Shown here: one piece after another, positions 1 through 8,501 of the stretch
Numbering within the stretch: position 1 is the stretch's first letter
Layout of the letters: each line of letters opens with the position of its first letter
Assembly: GCA_020630875.1 (NCBI GenBank)
Contig: JAHDIH010000010.1
Coordinates: forward strand, 1 to 64,000
Length of the DNA stretch: 64,000 nt
Direction: 5' to 3'
Source of the DNA: Deltaproteobacteria bacterium
GTDB taxonomy: Bacteria > Myxococcota_A > Polyangia > Haliangiales > Haliangiaceae
Position numbers and translations under genes: made by a program
The notes under the pieces: generated by a model
Database searches by the model: none
The model's input: only the letters and a program-made list of their open reading frames with translations
What the model was told of the DNA's origin: nothing

Positions 1-344
1 CGGGCGGTGGCGCTGGCGGCTCAGTCCTTATCGAAGCACCCGAGGTCGAGATATCCGGGAACGGAGGCATTGCAGCAAATGGCGGAAGTGGCGCGTGCGC
101 GACTAAAAGTGGAATCGATGGAATCTTCGGAGATCAAACGGTGCCTGGAGCAAACTGTGGCGGGAACAATGAAGGTGGTGACGGTGGCGCCGGAACTGCA
201 AAAACAGGCGGTGACGGATCTCTAGAAGGGGCTGGCGGTGGCGCCGTGGGGAGAATCGTTATCAACAACGAGGATGGTGTCTACATTAACGAAGGAAGCG
301 TTATAAGCCCAGTCCACAGCAGCGGTGGTATCACAATCGAGTGA
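1..344 (+). CDS. C-terminal end of a glycine-rich surface protein (5' end outside window)
   Basis: The frame is open from base 3 to a TGA at 342-344, so this is the last ~113 residues of a gene that begins before the window. The protein is very rich in Gly, Ala, Ser and Asn: it starts GGGAGGSVLIEA, has runs such as NGGIAANGGSG, and ends with VGRIVINNEDG. Stretches of this kind, alternating Gly-rich loops with short beta strands, are typical of secreted or outer-membrane passenger-like proteins in Myxococcota; that assignment is inference. Two cysteines (CATKSG, NCGGN) may pair. The ATG codons inside this stretch are internal, not starts. No downstream terminator is obvious. Confidence 0.75.
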   Translation, partial: GGGAGGSVLIEAPEVEISGNGGIAANGGSGACATKSGIDGIFGDQTVPGANCGGNNEGGDGGAGTAKTGGDGSLEGAGGGAVGRIVINNEDGVYINEGSVISPVHSSGGITIE

Positions 345-387
345 CCGCTAAGCGGCCCGTGACAGCATGAAATCAGAGCCACCAGAA

Positions 388-705
388 TTAGTGAGAACTT
401 TTCTGCCACAGGCATAAGCGACTCTGTCGAACATGACGGTTAACAGTTGCCTTGATTCTCTTAGCGAAGACCGAAGAGAGCGCCCAAGACTTTCTCTTGC
501 GGTTTTTGTTGTAGCAGTCGATGGTTTTCGCTCCCCAATGCGCCCAAGCTTTTACCCTATCAGCGCTGTTCTCCCTCACGATGGCATGGGAATAGACAAT
601 AGAGTCTGCTCCACATGCCACCTTGTTGAACTTGAGGCTCCGCAGCTTGGCCTCCAACAGCACCTGCTCTACCTCGACGCAGTCATCAGTGGTTGTTGCA
701 ATCAC
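388..705 (-). CDS. Doubtful ORF, weakly SLOG/DUF2493-like
   Basis: A 105-codon ORF from a GTG. The frame stays open about 60 bases further upstream (residues GEFSDILVIATTT) with no ATG, so either the start is non-standard or the gene has lost its 5' end. The part reading VACGADSIVYSHAIV followed by WAHWG vaguely recalls the 'GADxxAxxxA...AdW' pattern of small YspA/DUF2493 SLOG proteins. The C-terminal third is Lys/Arg-rich. No ribosome-binding site is clear. It may be a decayed gene. I could not decide this from sequence alone and do not assign a function. Confidence 0.25.
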   Translation of the reverse strand: MIATTTDDCVEVEQVLLEAKLRSLKFNKVACGADSIVYSHAIVRENSADRVKAWAHWGAKTIDCYNKNRKRKSWALSSVFAKRIKATVNRHVRQSRLCLWQKSSH

Positions 706-933
706 GAGGATGTCGCTGAACTCTCCCCCTGCTGCATTGCCGATTTTTTCTTGGCGAAAGGCCCTGCATCAATCAACTGCCGGAGTAAACGTCGTCGCTG
801 AACTCCCAGGAGATGATGATTCAGCAAAGGAATGACGCGGAGGGGCATGATTCGCCTTCAATCTGTCACCCAAAGAGGTGATTGCACGCTGCAACATTTA
901 AAATCGCGAACCCCCCCTTAAAACGCCGGCTTG
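706..933. other. Intergenic stretch with no supported feature
   Basis: Apart from the upstream extension of the doubtful minus-strand ORF, I see no gene, hairpin-plus-T-run or repeat between that ORF and tRNA-Pro. The plus-strand ORF across 433-801 looks like a shadow, with no recognisable pattern or ribosome-binding site. Confidence 0.5.
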
Positions 934-1007
<74 letters not shown>

Positions 1008-1191
1008 AAGCCTACAGCCAATCTATGCCCCAGCGATGGGAACTGTCAACTGTTGCGCCCTGAGAATGCTTGCTTCGTGGAGTGAACGTTACTTTGCATT
1101 TTGGTCTAATTGAAACTTAGGGTTTTAATCAAAGACGCAAGTTAGAACTCGACACTGCAAGCGCAGGCAAACTTTCTCCAACGAATGTTGG

Positions 1192-1578
1192 TCAAGGGGA
1201 AAACGCGCTGCAAATGCTACGTATTTTTTGTACTTCCGTACGAATCGAGCGGATAAGTGCGCTTCGTTGTACTGCCGCGAGGTCTAACTTTGCCTGATGG
1301 CCACCATCTTTCAGGAGTCTATTAGCCCCCTCTATGGTGTACCGGCTGTTATGAAGTAGGTCCTTAATTTGCAAAACCAATTGAACGTCCGCGCGACTGT
1401 AGACCCTTTGGTTATTCTTGGACTTTTCCGGCGAAAGCTTTTCGAAATTCTTTTCCCAAAATCGCAGTACGCTAGTTTTTACTTCCGCGATCTTGGCGAC
1501 TTCACCAATTCGAAAAAACTGCTTAGTCGGAATCCTTGGATCGGAGTAGTTCGAGTGTGCTTTCATCTGCTTCGCCAT
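1192..1578 (-). CDS. MerR-family transcriptional regulator
   Basis: A 128-residue protein with a winged-helix MerR DNA-binding domain at about residues 20-90: FFRIGEVAKIAEVKTSVLRF, then WEKNFEKLSP, the wing NNQRVYSRADV and the helix-3 region LVLQIKDLLHN...TIEGANRLL. The remaining ~35 residues form a short basic helix with no cysteine-rich effector site, so the ligand, if any, is unknown. A MerR-like gene immediately after ihfA is a conserved arrangement in Myxococcus-type genomes. The proposed start at 1578 overlaps the 3' end of ihfA by 56 bases. A second ATG at 1566 (MKAHS) is also possible, and no strong ribosome-binding site separates them. Confidence 0.85.
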   Translation of the reverse strand: MAKQMKAHSNYSDPRIPTKQFFRIGEVAKIAEVKTSVLRFWEKNFEKLSPEKSKNNQRVYSRADVQLVLQIKDLLHNSRYTIEGANRLLKDGGHQAKLDLAAVQRSALIRSIRTEVQKIRSICSAFSP

Positions 1579-1858
1579 TTAAAATTACCTTTAAAACCTG
1601 TGAAGGTTTGAACGTAAGAACACGTCGCGCCGAAATGGTGATTTCCTCACCAGTTTGAGGGTTCCTACCGACCCTTTCGTTTTTATCGCGAACCTGAAAA
1701 TTGCCGAACCCAGAGATCTTAATTTTTTCACCGCGTTCCAAAGTGTTTTTAATCATGGAAAATACTGATTCCACGACCTCTGCTGCTTCTTTTTTTGAGA
1801 AACCACCGACCTTTTCGTAAACGGTTTCAACTATATCTGCTTTTGTCATTCTGCCCAT
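1523..1858 (-). CDS. ihfA: Integration host factor alpha subunit
   Basis: A 111-residue HU/IHF-family DNA-bending protein. It shows the family signatures MTKADIVETVYEKVGGFSKK at the N-terminus, IKISGFGNFQVRDK in the beta-saddle and GRNPQTGEEITI at the tip of the DNA-binding arm, followed by RRVLTFKPSQVLK. Position downstream of pheT is the classical location of ihfA rather than hupB or ihfB. A Shine-Dalgarno sequence (TGGAGGGGAC) lies about 6 bases before the chosen ATG. Another ATG three codons in matches the usual N-terminus of the family. The C-terminal ~20 residues (GEADESTLELL...) are an acidic tail encoded in the overlap with the merR-like gene. Confidence 0.95.
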   Translation of the reverse strand: MGRMTKADIVETVYEKVGGFSKKEAAEVVESVFSMIKNTLERGEKIKISGFGNFQVRDKNERVGRNPQTGEEITISARRVLTFKPSQVLKVILNGEADESTLELLRSKDSD

Positions 1859-1934
1859 GAGGTCCCCTCCAGAAGATTACTTAGTAATTATAACTAGATA
1901 GTACTGCAAATTGTCAAATCAAACGAAACGATTC

Positions 1935-4304
1935 TTAGCGCCGCGTCGCGCCACATTCCGCTAGAATTGCTTCTACTAGTCCTTCATGGGCTTTATCGAC
2001 TTCTTTATCCTTGAGGGTCTTATCTGGGTGTTGGTACTTCGCTTCCCACAACAAGGCTTTTTTGCCGTCGGGTATATGTGCGGGATCGTCGTACACCTCC
2101 CGCAACTCGAAACTCTTGAGGATTTCTGGCCGGTTGGCTGCTACCACTTTCAAGACCCGACTCGCCGACACCTTGGCGTCAACTAGGATTGAAAGGTCTC
2201 TTGCACTCCCTGGAAACTTCGCGATGGTTCCCATCTGTGTAATCGCGGTGGAATGGGTTGGCGCAAGTACGTCTACCGCAAATACGGGTCCTTCAATATC
2301 AAACTTTTCAACAAGCGCCGGATGAAGTTCGCCAATGACGCCAGTGGCTCTGCCGCCAAGGCTCACCACGGCACATACCCCTGGGTGAAAAATGCCGGAG
2401 TTGTCTGAGCCGTTATCGTATTCTAGGCATGCTCCAGCTTGCGACATGGCATGAGAAACGGCGCCTTTTAGATCAAAGAAATCAAACGATCGCGGCGGCG
2501 AAAGCCACTCCGACTTCGCACCGCACAAAACAGCGCAGAGCCTTACGGTTTCAGAAGCTAACTTGGTTAATGAGGCAGGGTTATCATCGGCCGCCGGGTG
2601 AAATACTGTGCCGAGCTCGAACAATGCTATCTCCGATGCCCCATGCCGTTGGTTGTGAGATACCGCAGAAAGTAAGTTAGGCAACAGTGACGGCCGCATT
2701 AGCGCTTGCGAAGAACTCATCGGATTCTGAACTTTGACGCATTCGCTCGGCTCACAAAATGGTGCGGCTTTTTCTTCCGACACAAACCCATAAGTAATTG
2801 CTTCGAAGAAGCCTTGAGCCACCATTCCTTCTCTCAATCGGTCCAGGCTACTTGAGTCTTCTGATTTCTTTTGCAAGATTGGAGCGGGAAGTGTTGCAGG
2901 AACTTTATGAAAGCCGTGCATTCGAACCACCTCTTCAATAAAGTCTACCTCGCGCACGAGGTCTTCCCTAAACGTTGGTGGCGTGCACACAAGATCGTCG
3001 CCGGCGTCATCTACTGCGATCCCAAGCGCGGTAAGGCAGCTAGCAGCCTCAGATTTTTTAAACTCAATTCCGGAAAGCGCGGCCAGACGAGCCATCCGCA
3101 ATGGAACGGTGATGGACTTGACGGGATGCTGAAAAATATCTTTAACGTCTGAAACTATGGCGTCAGGACAAAGCTCCGTGAGGAGTGCGCATGCTCGCTC
3201 CAAAGCATGTGGTGCAACCGACGGATCTACGCCACGCGAAAAGCGTGCAGAAGACTCTGAGTGGAGTCCTAGCCTTCGCGCTGTTTGCCGTACGGTGGCA
3301 GCATCGAACGTTGCAGACTCAAGGAGTATTTCGGTTGTCTGCTCGTCGACTTGCGTAGAAAGTCCGCCCATTACACCAGCAAGGGCCACGGCTTTTCCGC
3401 CACTGTCGATCACTAAGTCGCTAGAAGAAAGCTCGCGCGTCTGTTCATCCAGCGTGATCAGGGACTCTCCATCTCTAACTTGCCGTACAGAAATAGCACC
3501 GGAAAGTTTTGCCTTGTCGAAAGCGTGCATCGGTTGGCCAAGTTCAAACATCACGTAATTGGTGACATCTACGATATTGGAGATTGGTCTCACGCCGACC
3601 GCCGTAAGTCTCGCTTGCAACCAACTGGGTGATGGCCCGACTTTGAGTCCCGAAATACTGCAACACATGTACCGCAGGCCGTTGTCCGTAGCGATCTTAA
3701 GATCGCCGGAGTCGGCCGCAGGCGGCTCATCGCTGCCACGTAAGGCCCCACCGGTTTTGGCTATTAATTCACGGGCGACGCCGACGTGGCCTAGGCAATC
3801 GCCTCGATTCGCGGGGATGGAGAGTTCAAATACCACATCGTCTAGATGCAGAGCCTCTTGAGCTGAAACGCCAGGCGTAGCTCCAGACAAAACTACAATT
3901 CCATCGCCATCGCTACCGATTCCAAGCTCCGTCTGTGCGCAAAGCATGCCAGGCGACTCCACGCCTTTAATCTTCTTCGGAGCTATCGTGAATCCACCGG
4001 GAAGCACCGCGCCAGGCCTTGCCCACAGCACCTGGTGACCTGGCTCTGGGACATTGGGCGCTCCGCAAACGACAGTAGCGGTTTCGGAACCAATGCTGAC
4101 ATCTACCAAGTTAAGTTTGTCGGCATTAGGATGTTTCTTTTTTCCTAAGACTTCCGCAACGACCACTCCGGAAAACCCATCTCCTGCCTTTTCAACGGCT
4201 TCTACTTCAAGGCCAAGCTGGGTTAGGACTTCGGCTGCCTTCTCCCAGGTGAGGCTACTTGGAAGATCCGCTACATCGTTTAACCATTTCCAAGAAACTC
4301 TCAT
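1935..4304 (-). CDS. pheT: Phenylalanyl-tRNA synthetase beta subunit
   Basis: A 789-residue PheRS beta chain, which forms the (alpha-beta)2 enzyme that charges tRNA-Phe. It contains the N-terminal MRVSWKWLNDV, then the EMAP-like tRNA-binding OB fold (VVAEVLGKKKHPNADKLNL), and the B3/B4 editing domain, which includes FELSIPANRGDCLGHVGVAR. Then follow the B5 domain and a catalytic-like domain (SSLDRLREGMVAQGFFEAIT). The C-terminus is the ferredoxin-fold anticodon-binding domain (FPGSARDLSILVD). The chosen ATG overlaps the pheS stop by four bases (ATGA). A start further upstream at 4418 would put 38 arginine-rich residues in front of the conserved N-terminus inside pheS and is not used. Confidence 0.97.
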   Translation of the reverse strand: MRVSWKWLNDVADLPSSLTWEKAAEVLTQLGLEVEAVEKAGDGFSGVVVAEVLGKKKHPNADKLNLVDVSIGSETATVVCGAPNVPEPGHQVLWARPGAVLPGGFTIAPKKIKGVESPGMLCAQTELGIGSDGDGIVVLSGATPGVSAQEALHLDDVVFELSIPANRGDCLGHVGVARELIAKTGGALRGSDEPPAADSGDLKIATDNGLRYMCCSISGLKVGPSPSWLQARLTAVGVRPISNIVDVTNYVMFELGQPMHAFDKAKLSGAISVRQVRDGESLITLDEQTRELSSSDLVIDSGGKAVALAGVMGGLSTQVDEQTTEILLESATFDAATVRQTARRLGLHSESSARFSRGVDPSVAPHALERACALLTELCPDAIVSDVKDIFQHPVKSITVPLRMARLAALSGIEFKKSEAASCLTALGIAVDDAGDDLVCTPPTFREDLVREVDFIEEVVRMHGFHKVPATLPAPILQKKSEDSSSLDRLREGMVAQGFFEAITYGFVSEEKAAPFCEPSECVKVQNPMSSSQALMRPSLLPNLLSAVSHNQRHGASEIALFELGTVFHPAADDNPASLTKLASETVRLCAVLCGAKSEWLSPPRSFDFFDLKGAVSHAMSQAGACLEYDNGSDNSGIFHPGVCAVVSLGGRATGVIGELHPALVEKFDIEGPVFAVDVLAPTHSTAITQMGTIAKFPGSARDLSILVDAKVSASRVLKVVAANRPEILKSFELREVYDDPAHIPDGKKALLWEAKYQHPDKTLKDKEVDKAHEGLVEAILAECGATRR

Positions 4305-5329
4305 GAGAACTGCCTCAAGAAACGCAAGTCGCCTTCGTAGTAGTATTTGATATCGTTTACGCCGTATTTGAGCATGGCCATTCGTTCGATCCCCATTCCG
4401 AAGGCAAAGCCAGTCCACGCTTCACTGTCGACATTCACGTTGGCAAAAACAGCAGGGTCGACCATGCCTGCCCCACCAATTTCAACCCATCCGGTTCCTT
4501 TGCAGACCCCACAACCTGCGCCGTCGCAAAAAGAACACTGCATGTCCACTTCTGCTCCTGGTTCGACAAAAGGGAAGTAGCTCGGCCGAAAGCGAATTTC
4601 CAGCGACTTACCAAAAAACGTATTTACAAAGTGCCAAAGCACTCCTTTTAAATCAGAAAAGCGTACGACCTTGTCGACCCAAAGTCCTTCGATCTGCATA
4701 AACATTGGAGAATGCGTGGGATCGTCATCCCGCCGGTACACCACCCCAGGAGCAATAATCGCTATTGGAGGCTCTTGGCTTTGCATCGTCCGAATCTGCA
4801 CCGGTGACGTGTGCGGCCGGAGTACCATCTCGTCTCCTAAGTAAAACGTATCTTGCATGTCACGTGCAGGATGGTTCTTGGGAATGGCTAGCGCTTCGAA
4901 ACTGTGAAAATCCGTTTCGATTTGCGGCCCCGTGGCCATGCCAAATCCAAGCCCACGAAAAATGTCAACGCACTCTTTTTGGACCTGCGTTAGAAGGTGC
5001 AACGCCCCCGTTGCTTGTTGTCGCCCGGGAACCGTTACATCGATCCAACGATTGAGGTAAGCCTTCCTCTTTTCCTCCGCAAAGCTCTGCAGCTTCGCAG
5101 CAACTTCGGTATCAATTTGCCCCTTAGCTTTGTTGAAGGCCTGCCCTACCGACTTTCGTTCGTCGCCGGACAAATCCTTCATGGACTTCATCACTTCAGA
5201 AAGAGGCCCCTTCTTACTCAAATATTTCGCTGCAAGCGCACGAACGGATTCCTCCGTAACCGCCTCAGAAAGCAGTTCGGAAAACTCCGCACATACGGCC
5301 TCGAGCTTGTCTCGGTGGCCTTGGGTCAT
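4301..5329 (-). CDS. pheS: Phenylalanyl-tRNA synthetase alpha subunit
   Basis: A 342-residue catalytic subunit of PheRS. An N-terminal coiled-coil arm (about residues 1-100, with LSKKGPLSEVMKSM) precedes a class II synthetase core. Class II motif 2 includes FRPSYFPFVEPGAEVD. The cysteine-rich insert CSFCDGAGCGVCKGTGW could bind zinc. Motif 3 is GFAFGMGIERMAMLKYG. HTSPVQIRTM marks the ATP/Phe site. The ATG has a clear GGAGG eight bases upstream. It lies between rplT (16 bases upstream) and pheT (ATGA overlap), consistent with one transcript. Confidence 0.98.
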   Translation of the reverse strand: MTQGHRDKLEAVCAEFSELLSEAVTEESVRALAAKYLSKKGPLSEVMKSMKDLSGDERKSVGQAFNKAKGQIDTEVAAKLQSFAEEKRKAYLNRWIDVTVPGRQQATGALHLLTQVQKECVDIFRGLGFGMATGPQIETDFHSFEALAIPKNHPARDMQDTFYLGDEMVLRPHTSPVQIRTMQSQEPPIAIIAPGVVYRRDDDPTHSPMFMQIEGLWVDKVVRFSDLKGVLWHFVNTFFGKSLEIRFRPSYFPFVEPGAEVDMQCSFCDGAGCGVCKGTGWVEIGGAGMVDPAVFANVNVDSEAWTGFAFGMGIERMAMLKYGVNDIKYYYEGDLRFLRQFS

Positions 5330-5345
5330 GATGTTACCTCCGCAA

Positions 5346-5690
5346 CTACGCGGCTGATTTTACGAGGTTTGAAAAACCTTGTGGATCGTTGATAGCTATC
5401 TCTGCCAACATTTTTCTGTTGAGTTCGATGTTTTGCTTACCCAGTCCGTTGATCAAACGAGAGTACGTCGTACCGTTGATTCGGGCAGCTGCGTTAATAC
5501 GTACAATCCAAAGTTTGCGATAGTCGCGTTTCTTTTGCTTACGTCCACGGTAAGCGTGTTGCCGAGCGTGCTGCACACTCTCGTTCGCGATTCGGAAGCA
5601 ACTGTTCCGCTTACCGCGAAAGCCTTTTGCTTCTTTTAGAACTCGATTACGTCGTCGACGTGCTTTATATCCTCTTTTGGCGCGTGGCAT
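5346..5690 (-). CDS. rplT: 50S ribosomal protein L20
   Basis: A 114-residue basic protein with the L20 signature: MPRAKRGYKARRRRNRVLKE, AKGFRGKRNS..RIA, and RDYRKLWIVRINAA. L20 binds 23S rRNA early in large-subunit assembly and in several bacteria represses its own operon. Whether it does so here cannot be read from the sequence. A GGAGG that overlaps the end of rpmI provides the ribosome-binding site. The rpmI stop is only six bases before the ATG. Confidence 0.98.
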   Translation of the reverse strand: MPRAKRGYKARRRRNRVLKEAKGFRGKRNSCFRIANESVQHARQHAYRGRKQKKRDYRKLWIVRINAAARINGTTYSRLINGLGKQNIELNRKMLAEIAINDPQGFSNLVKSAA

Positions 5691-5696
5691 CTGATC

Positions 5697-5897
5697 TTAT
5701 CCTCCGTACGGAAGCAGCTTTTCAAGAACTGCTTGCTTACTTTCGTCAACGTATCCAGCGTTACGTAATTGCCTTTTCCGCTTTTGGGAGCGGTTGGTCA
5801 ACATGTGTCGCTTATTGGACTTTTGATATTTGAATTTGCCACTAGCAGTTCGTTTGAACCGTTTTTTGGCACCTGAATGTGATTTCATTTTAGGCAT
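5697..5897 (-). CDS. rpmI: 50S ribosomal protein L35
   Basis: A 66-residue basic protein. MPKMKSHSGAKKRFKRTASG, then KHMLTNRSQKRKRQLR, is the standard L35 pattern at the family's usual length. An AAGGA lies just upstream of the ATG. The order infC-rpmI-rplT is conserved. Confidence 0.98.
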   Translation of the reverse strand: MPKMKSHSGAKKRFKRTASGKFKYQKSNKRHMLTNRSQKRKRQLRNAGYVDESKQAVLEKLLPYGG

Positions 5898-5964
5898 AAT
5901 AAATCCTTAGAAGCGGGTTTTTGGCATGGGTAGATGTAAATTGCAAGAGTGAAGCACGGAAACC

Positions 5965-6669
5965 TCACTCAGACTTTGCTTCCTCTGCCTCACTCTCCGC
6001 TTTCTTGTTCGCCGCTTCTAGTTCAGCAGCCGCCTGAGCAGCTCTTTCCGCCTCTTTTCGCACCTTTGCGGGAGGTAGCGCGGCAGCCTTCTTGGCTTCT
6101 TCTTGCTTGCGCTGCTTGGCTTTTCTTAGGGTTTCGCTATTTGGGGCGATGATCATCACCATACGACGCCCTTCCATATTCGGCTTTAGCTCCACCACCC
6201 CAATGTCTTTGGTCGCTTCCACTACTTTATTGAGGACGTTGACGCCGGTCTCAGGATGAGTGATTTCACGTCCACGAAAGATAATCACGAGACGGCACTT
6301 GTTGCCGTCTTCTAAGAAACGTCTTGCATGGCGGATTTTGAAATCCATGTCGTGGCCTTCGGTTTTAGGCCTGAATTTGAGTTCCTTTAGTTCAATAGTG
6401 GAGGAACTCTTGCGTGCTTGTTTCTTTTTCTTGGACTGCTCGTACTTGAATTTACCGTAGTCCATGATCTTGCATACAGGCGGACGCTCTCTGGGGGCAA
6501 TCTCTACAAGGTCAAGCCCATTTTCTTTCGCCTGGGCCAAAGCCACATGGGTCTGCATGATTCCCATCTGCTCACCACCACTCCCGATAACCCGTATCTC
6601 TGGTACGCGAATTCGATGATTCACGCGCATTAACTCTCTAGGACGACGACGGTCGTTACGATTACGAAT
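5965..6669 (-). CDS. infC: Translation initiation factor IF-3 with a probable AUU start
   Basis: IF-3 blocks premature subunit joining and checks the start codon. The N-domain (NHRIRVPEIRVIGSGGEQMG, DLVEIAP, PVCKIMDYGKFKYE) and C-domain (KELKFRPKTEGHD, FRGREITHPETG, MEGRRMVMIIAP) are complete. An alanine/glutamate/lysine-rich tail of about 50 residues extends past the usual end. I choose the ATT at 6667-6669: it has a GGAG eight bases upstream, and it places the conserved N-x-R-I-R block at residue 17, the same spacing I recall for Myxococcus xanthus IF-3, which starts from AUC. The first ATG (6630) would leave only two residues before that block. Rare AUU/AUC starts allow IF-3 to repress its own translation, a known mechanism in this family. 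Confidence 0.95.
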   Translation of the reverse strand: MRNRNDRRRPRELMRVNHRIRVPEIRVIGSGGEQMGIMQTHVALAQAKENGLDLVEIAPRERPPVCKIMDYGKFKYEQSKKKKQARKSSSTIELKELKFRPKTEGHDMDFKIRHARRFLEDGNKCRLVIIFRGREITHPETGVNVLNKVVEATKDIGVVELKPNMEGRRMVMIIAPNSETLRKAKQRKQEEAKKAAALPPAKVRKEAERAAQAAAELEAANKKAESEAEEAKSE

Positions 6670-6818
6670 GGTATTGGCTCCGGCTGGTTTGTTTCATAGG
6701 TTACCGATTATCTATCCGATTTTGCCCGAAAGGTCGATAGCCACAACTCAAATTGCAGTTGAACTAAGCTCACCCACGTCAAATTAGGGCGCTATTCGAT
6801 CTGTGGTATGGACAGAGG

Positions 6819-7115
6819 ATGAAAAACTTACTCATTTTGTCAGTTTCATTGTTCATGACGGCTTGTTTCGCCGCCGCTCCTACCCAGGCTCCTGTCGCGC
6901 CGGACACCAGGAATCAATGCGAAGCCATTTGCAGTGAAATGCAAATGGAAGTGGGAGCCGTGATGGTCATGGACAGCCACGTAGGTTGCGCTTGCGTCCC
7001 TTACAAGAGTACCGCATCGGTGGCTTGCAGCGCGGCGGTCGCGGGCTACGTACCGATTCTTCAAGCAAAGAAACAAGCCCAAAGTGCGCAACAACAACAA
7101 CAACAACAATATTAG
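6819..7115 (+). CDS. Small cysteine-containing lipoprotein with polyglutamine tail
   Basis: A 98-residue protein of unknown function. The signal peptide MKNLLILSVSLFMTAC ends in a possible lipobox (FMTAC). The mature part has five further cysteines (C-E-A-I-C, C-A-C, VAC), suggesting disulfides in the envelope. The C-terminus is a short AQSAQQQQQQQY tail encoded by a (CAA)n run. It diverges from infC and lies, with the next gene, between infC and thrS. Confidence 0.7.
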   Translation: MKNLLILSVSLFMTACFAAAPTQAPVAPDTRNQCEAICSEMQMEVGAVMVMDSHVGCACVPYKSTASVACSAAVAGYVPILQAKKQAQSAQQQQQQQY

Positions 7116-7188
7116 AACCAGGTGGAACGGCTTGGGGCGCGAGGACGTGATGCTAGTATCCGAATCAATATGAAAAGGAAGGAGCGTA

Positions 7189-8460
7189 GTGATTCTCAGA
7201 TTTAGTCCAGAAGAGTTAATACTTGTCACTGTAGCCGTGGCCCTGCTCTTCGGTTTGACAGGCGGATGGCTCGTGCATCGCATGCAGGCAAAAGAGCTGG
7301 AGGTTTTACCCGTTGTCTACTCTGCCGTGGCACGTCTACAGGACGCAACTCCTACCGTTTCCTACTACGCCGCTGTCAACGACATGGTGATGTCCGTCGC
7401 GGAAAGTTGGAATAGCGTCGCAAAAAAACGTGCTTTCCAACAATTCGATGACGAACTGAAAAAAAATCGTGGGGCATTCTTTTCAAGCGAAAGCATTGAC
7501 CACGACACTCGCTACCGAGAAATACTCAGAAGTTACGGTGAAATTTTGGAAGGAACACGTCAAAGCAACCAAGCCCTAGGCAAAGCATGGAGTTATCGTA
7601 GTCAAGATCACTATCGCACAGAGTGGGACACGGAAACGTACACCGACAGTCAGGGCAATACCCAAACACGAACCGTCTCACGGCAGGTATACGACGACTC
7701 AGAACATTGGTTCGACTTTGATCAGAATGCTGCTATTGCCTCGGAGAGACTGCTCACCGAAGCTACCATGATTCACGACTCATCGCTTTTCGATCCTAAG
7801 CTTGAAAGCTATCGAGTGTTACCTGCCGTACCACTTCGAGGACATGGCGCAAGTCCTTACCGCGAAGGCAAGGACAACAGTGCGGAAGTAAATCGAGAGC
7901 GCGACCTTTACAAGAAAACCGTGATTCGTGACGAAAGCGAGGAAATTGTAGAAGCGCAATTGGTGCACACCCTCAATCAATGGCTTCTAACCGCCCATGG
8001 TGAACATTCGATCCCACAAGCTCGCTCTGCCTACGCGGCGCTACGCAGAGGATTCACAGACAGTTTCGAAAGCATCCATGGGGCCGATGCAAACTACTAC
8101 TATCGAACCACTTCAACGAGTCACTCCGGCCCGCGCGAATACCAGACTGCACAGTCACTTGCTGCACAAATGAGTCAAGTAACCGAACCACTCGAAAGTC
8201 TTTTCGCGGCGATGCGTTCGGCCATGGAATGTGCCAAAGCGGTAACGCAATGTTTGGCGAGCGAGGATGGGTCTAAGAGAGATAACCGAGAACGGGCGAA
8301 AAGACTCTTGGATGCAGCCATCGACGCCTACAGAGCGACCTTCCCTACCTCCACCATAGACATCGACTTACGCCCGAGGACCTGGCTCACCGTGGTATCT
8401 GGATTTGCCGCAGCCAGTTTCGCAGGAACCATAACTTGGTTGGTTTGTTCTACAATGTAG
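7189..8460 (+). CDS. Membrane-anchored protein of unknown function, two terminal TM helices
   Basis: A 423-residue protein that I do not recognise. An N-terminal membrane helix (LILVTVAVALLFGLTGGWLV, about residues 10-29) and a C-terminal one (about 400-421) bracket a ~370-residue soluble domain. This domain is rich in Tyr, Ser, Arg and acidic residues, with a central TYTDSQGNTQTRTVSRQVYD stretch and helices after it. A strong AAGGAAGGAG sits before the GTG start. It converges with thrS and probably forms a transcription unit with the small lipoprotein upstream (73-base gap). Confidence 0.8.
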   Translation: MILRFSPEELILVTVAVALLFGLTGGWLVHRMQAKELEVLPVVYSAVARLQDATPTVSYYAAVNDMVMSVAESWNSVAKKRAFQQFDDELKKNRGAFFSSESIDHDTRYREILRSYGEILEGTRQSNQALGKAWSYRSQDHYRTEWDTETYTDSQGNTQTRTVSRQVYDDSEHWFDFDQNAAIASERLLTEATMIHDSSLFDPKLESYRVLPAVPLRGHGASPYREGKDNSAEVNRERDLYKKTVIRDESEEIVEAQLVHTLNQWLLTAHGEHSIPQARSAYAALRRGFTDSFESIHGADANYYYRTTSTSHSGPREYQTAQSLAAQMSQVTEPLESLFAAMRSAMECAKAVTQCLASEDGSKRDNRERAKRLLDAAIDAYRATFPTSTIDIDLRPRTWLTVVSGFAAASFAGTITWLVCSTM

Positions 8461-8501
8461 CGTTACTGCATTTTCTTTCGGGATCGCGATTGCCTGATTA
8501 G

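Noticed and set aside
433-801. Plus-strand ORF of 122 codons
   Set aside because: It overlaps the minus-strand frame, lacks a ribosome-binding site, and its composition looks random.
4305-4418. Longer start for pheT
   Set aside because: It would add 38 Arg-rich residues inside pheS before the conserved N-terminus, whereas the ATGA overlap at 4304 is a normal coupled start.
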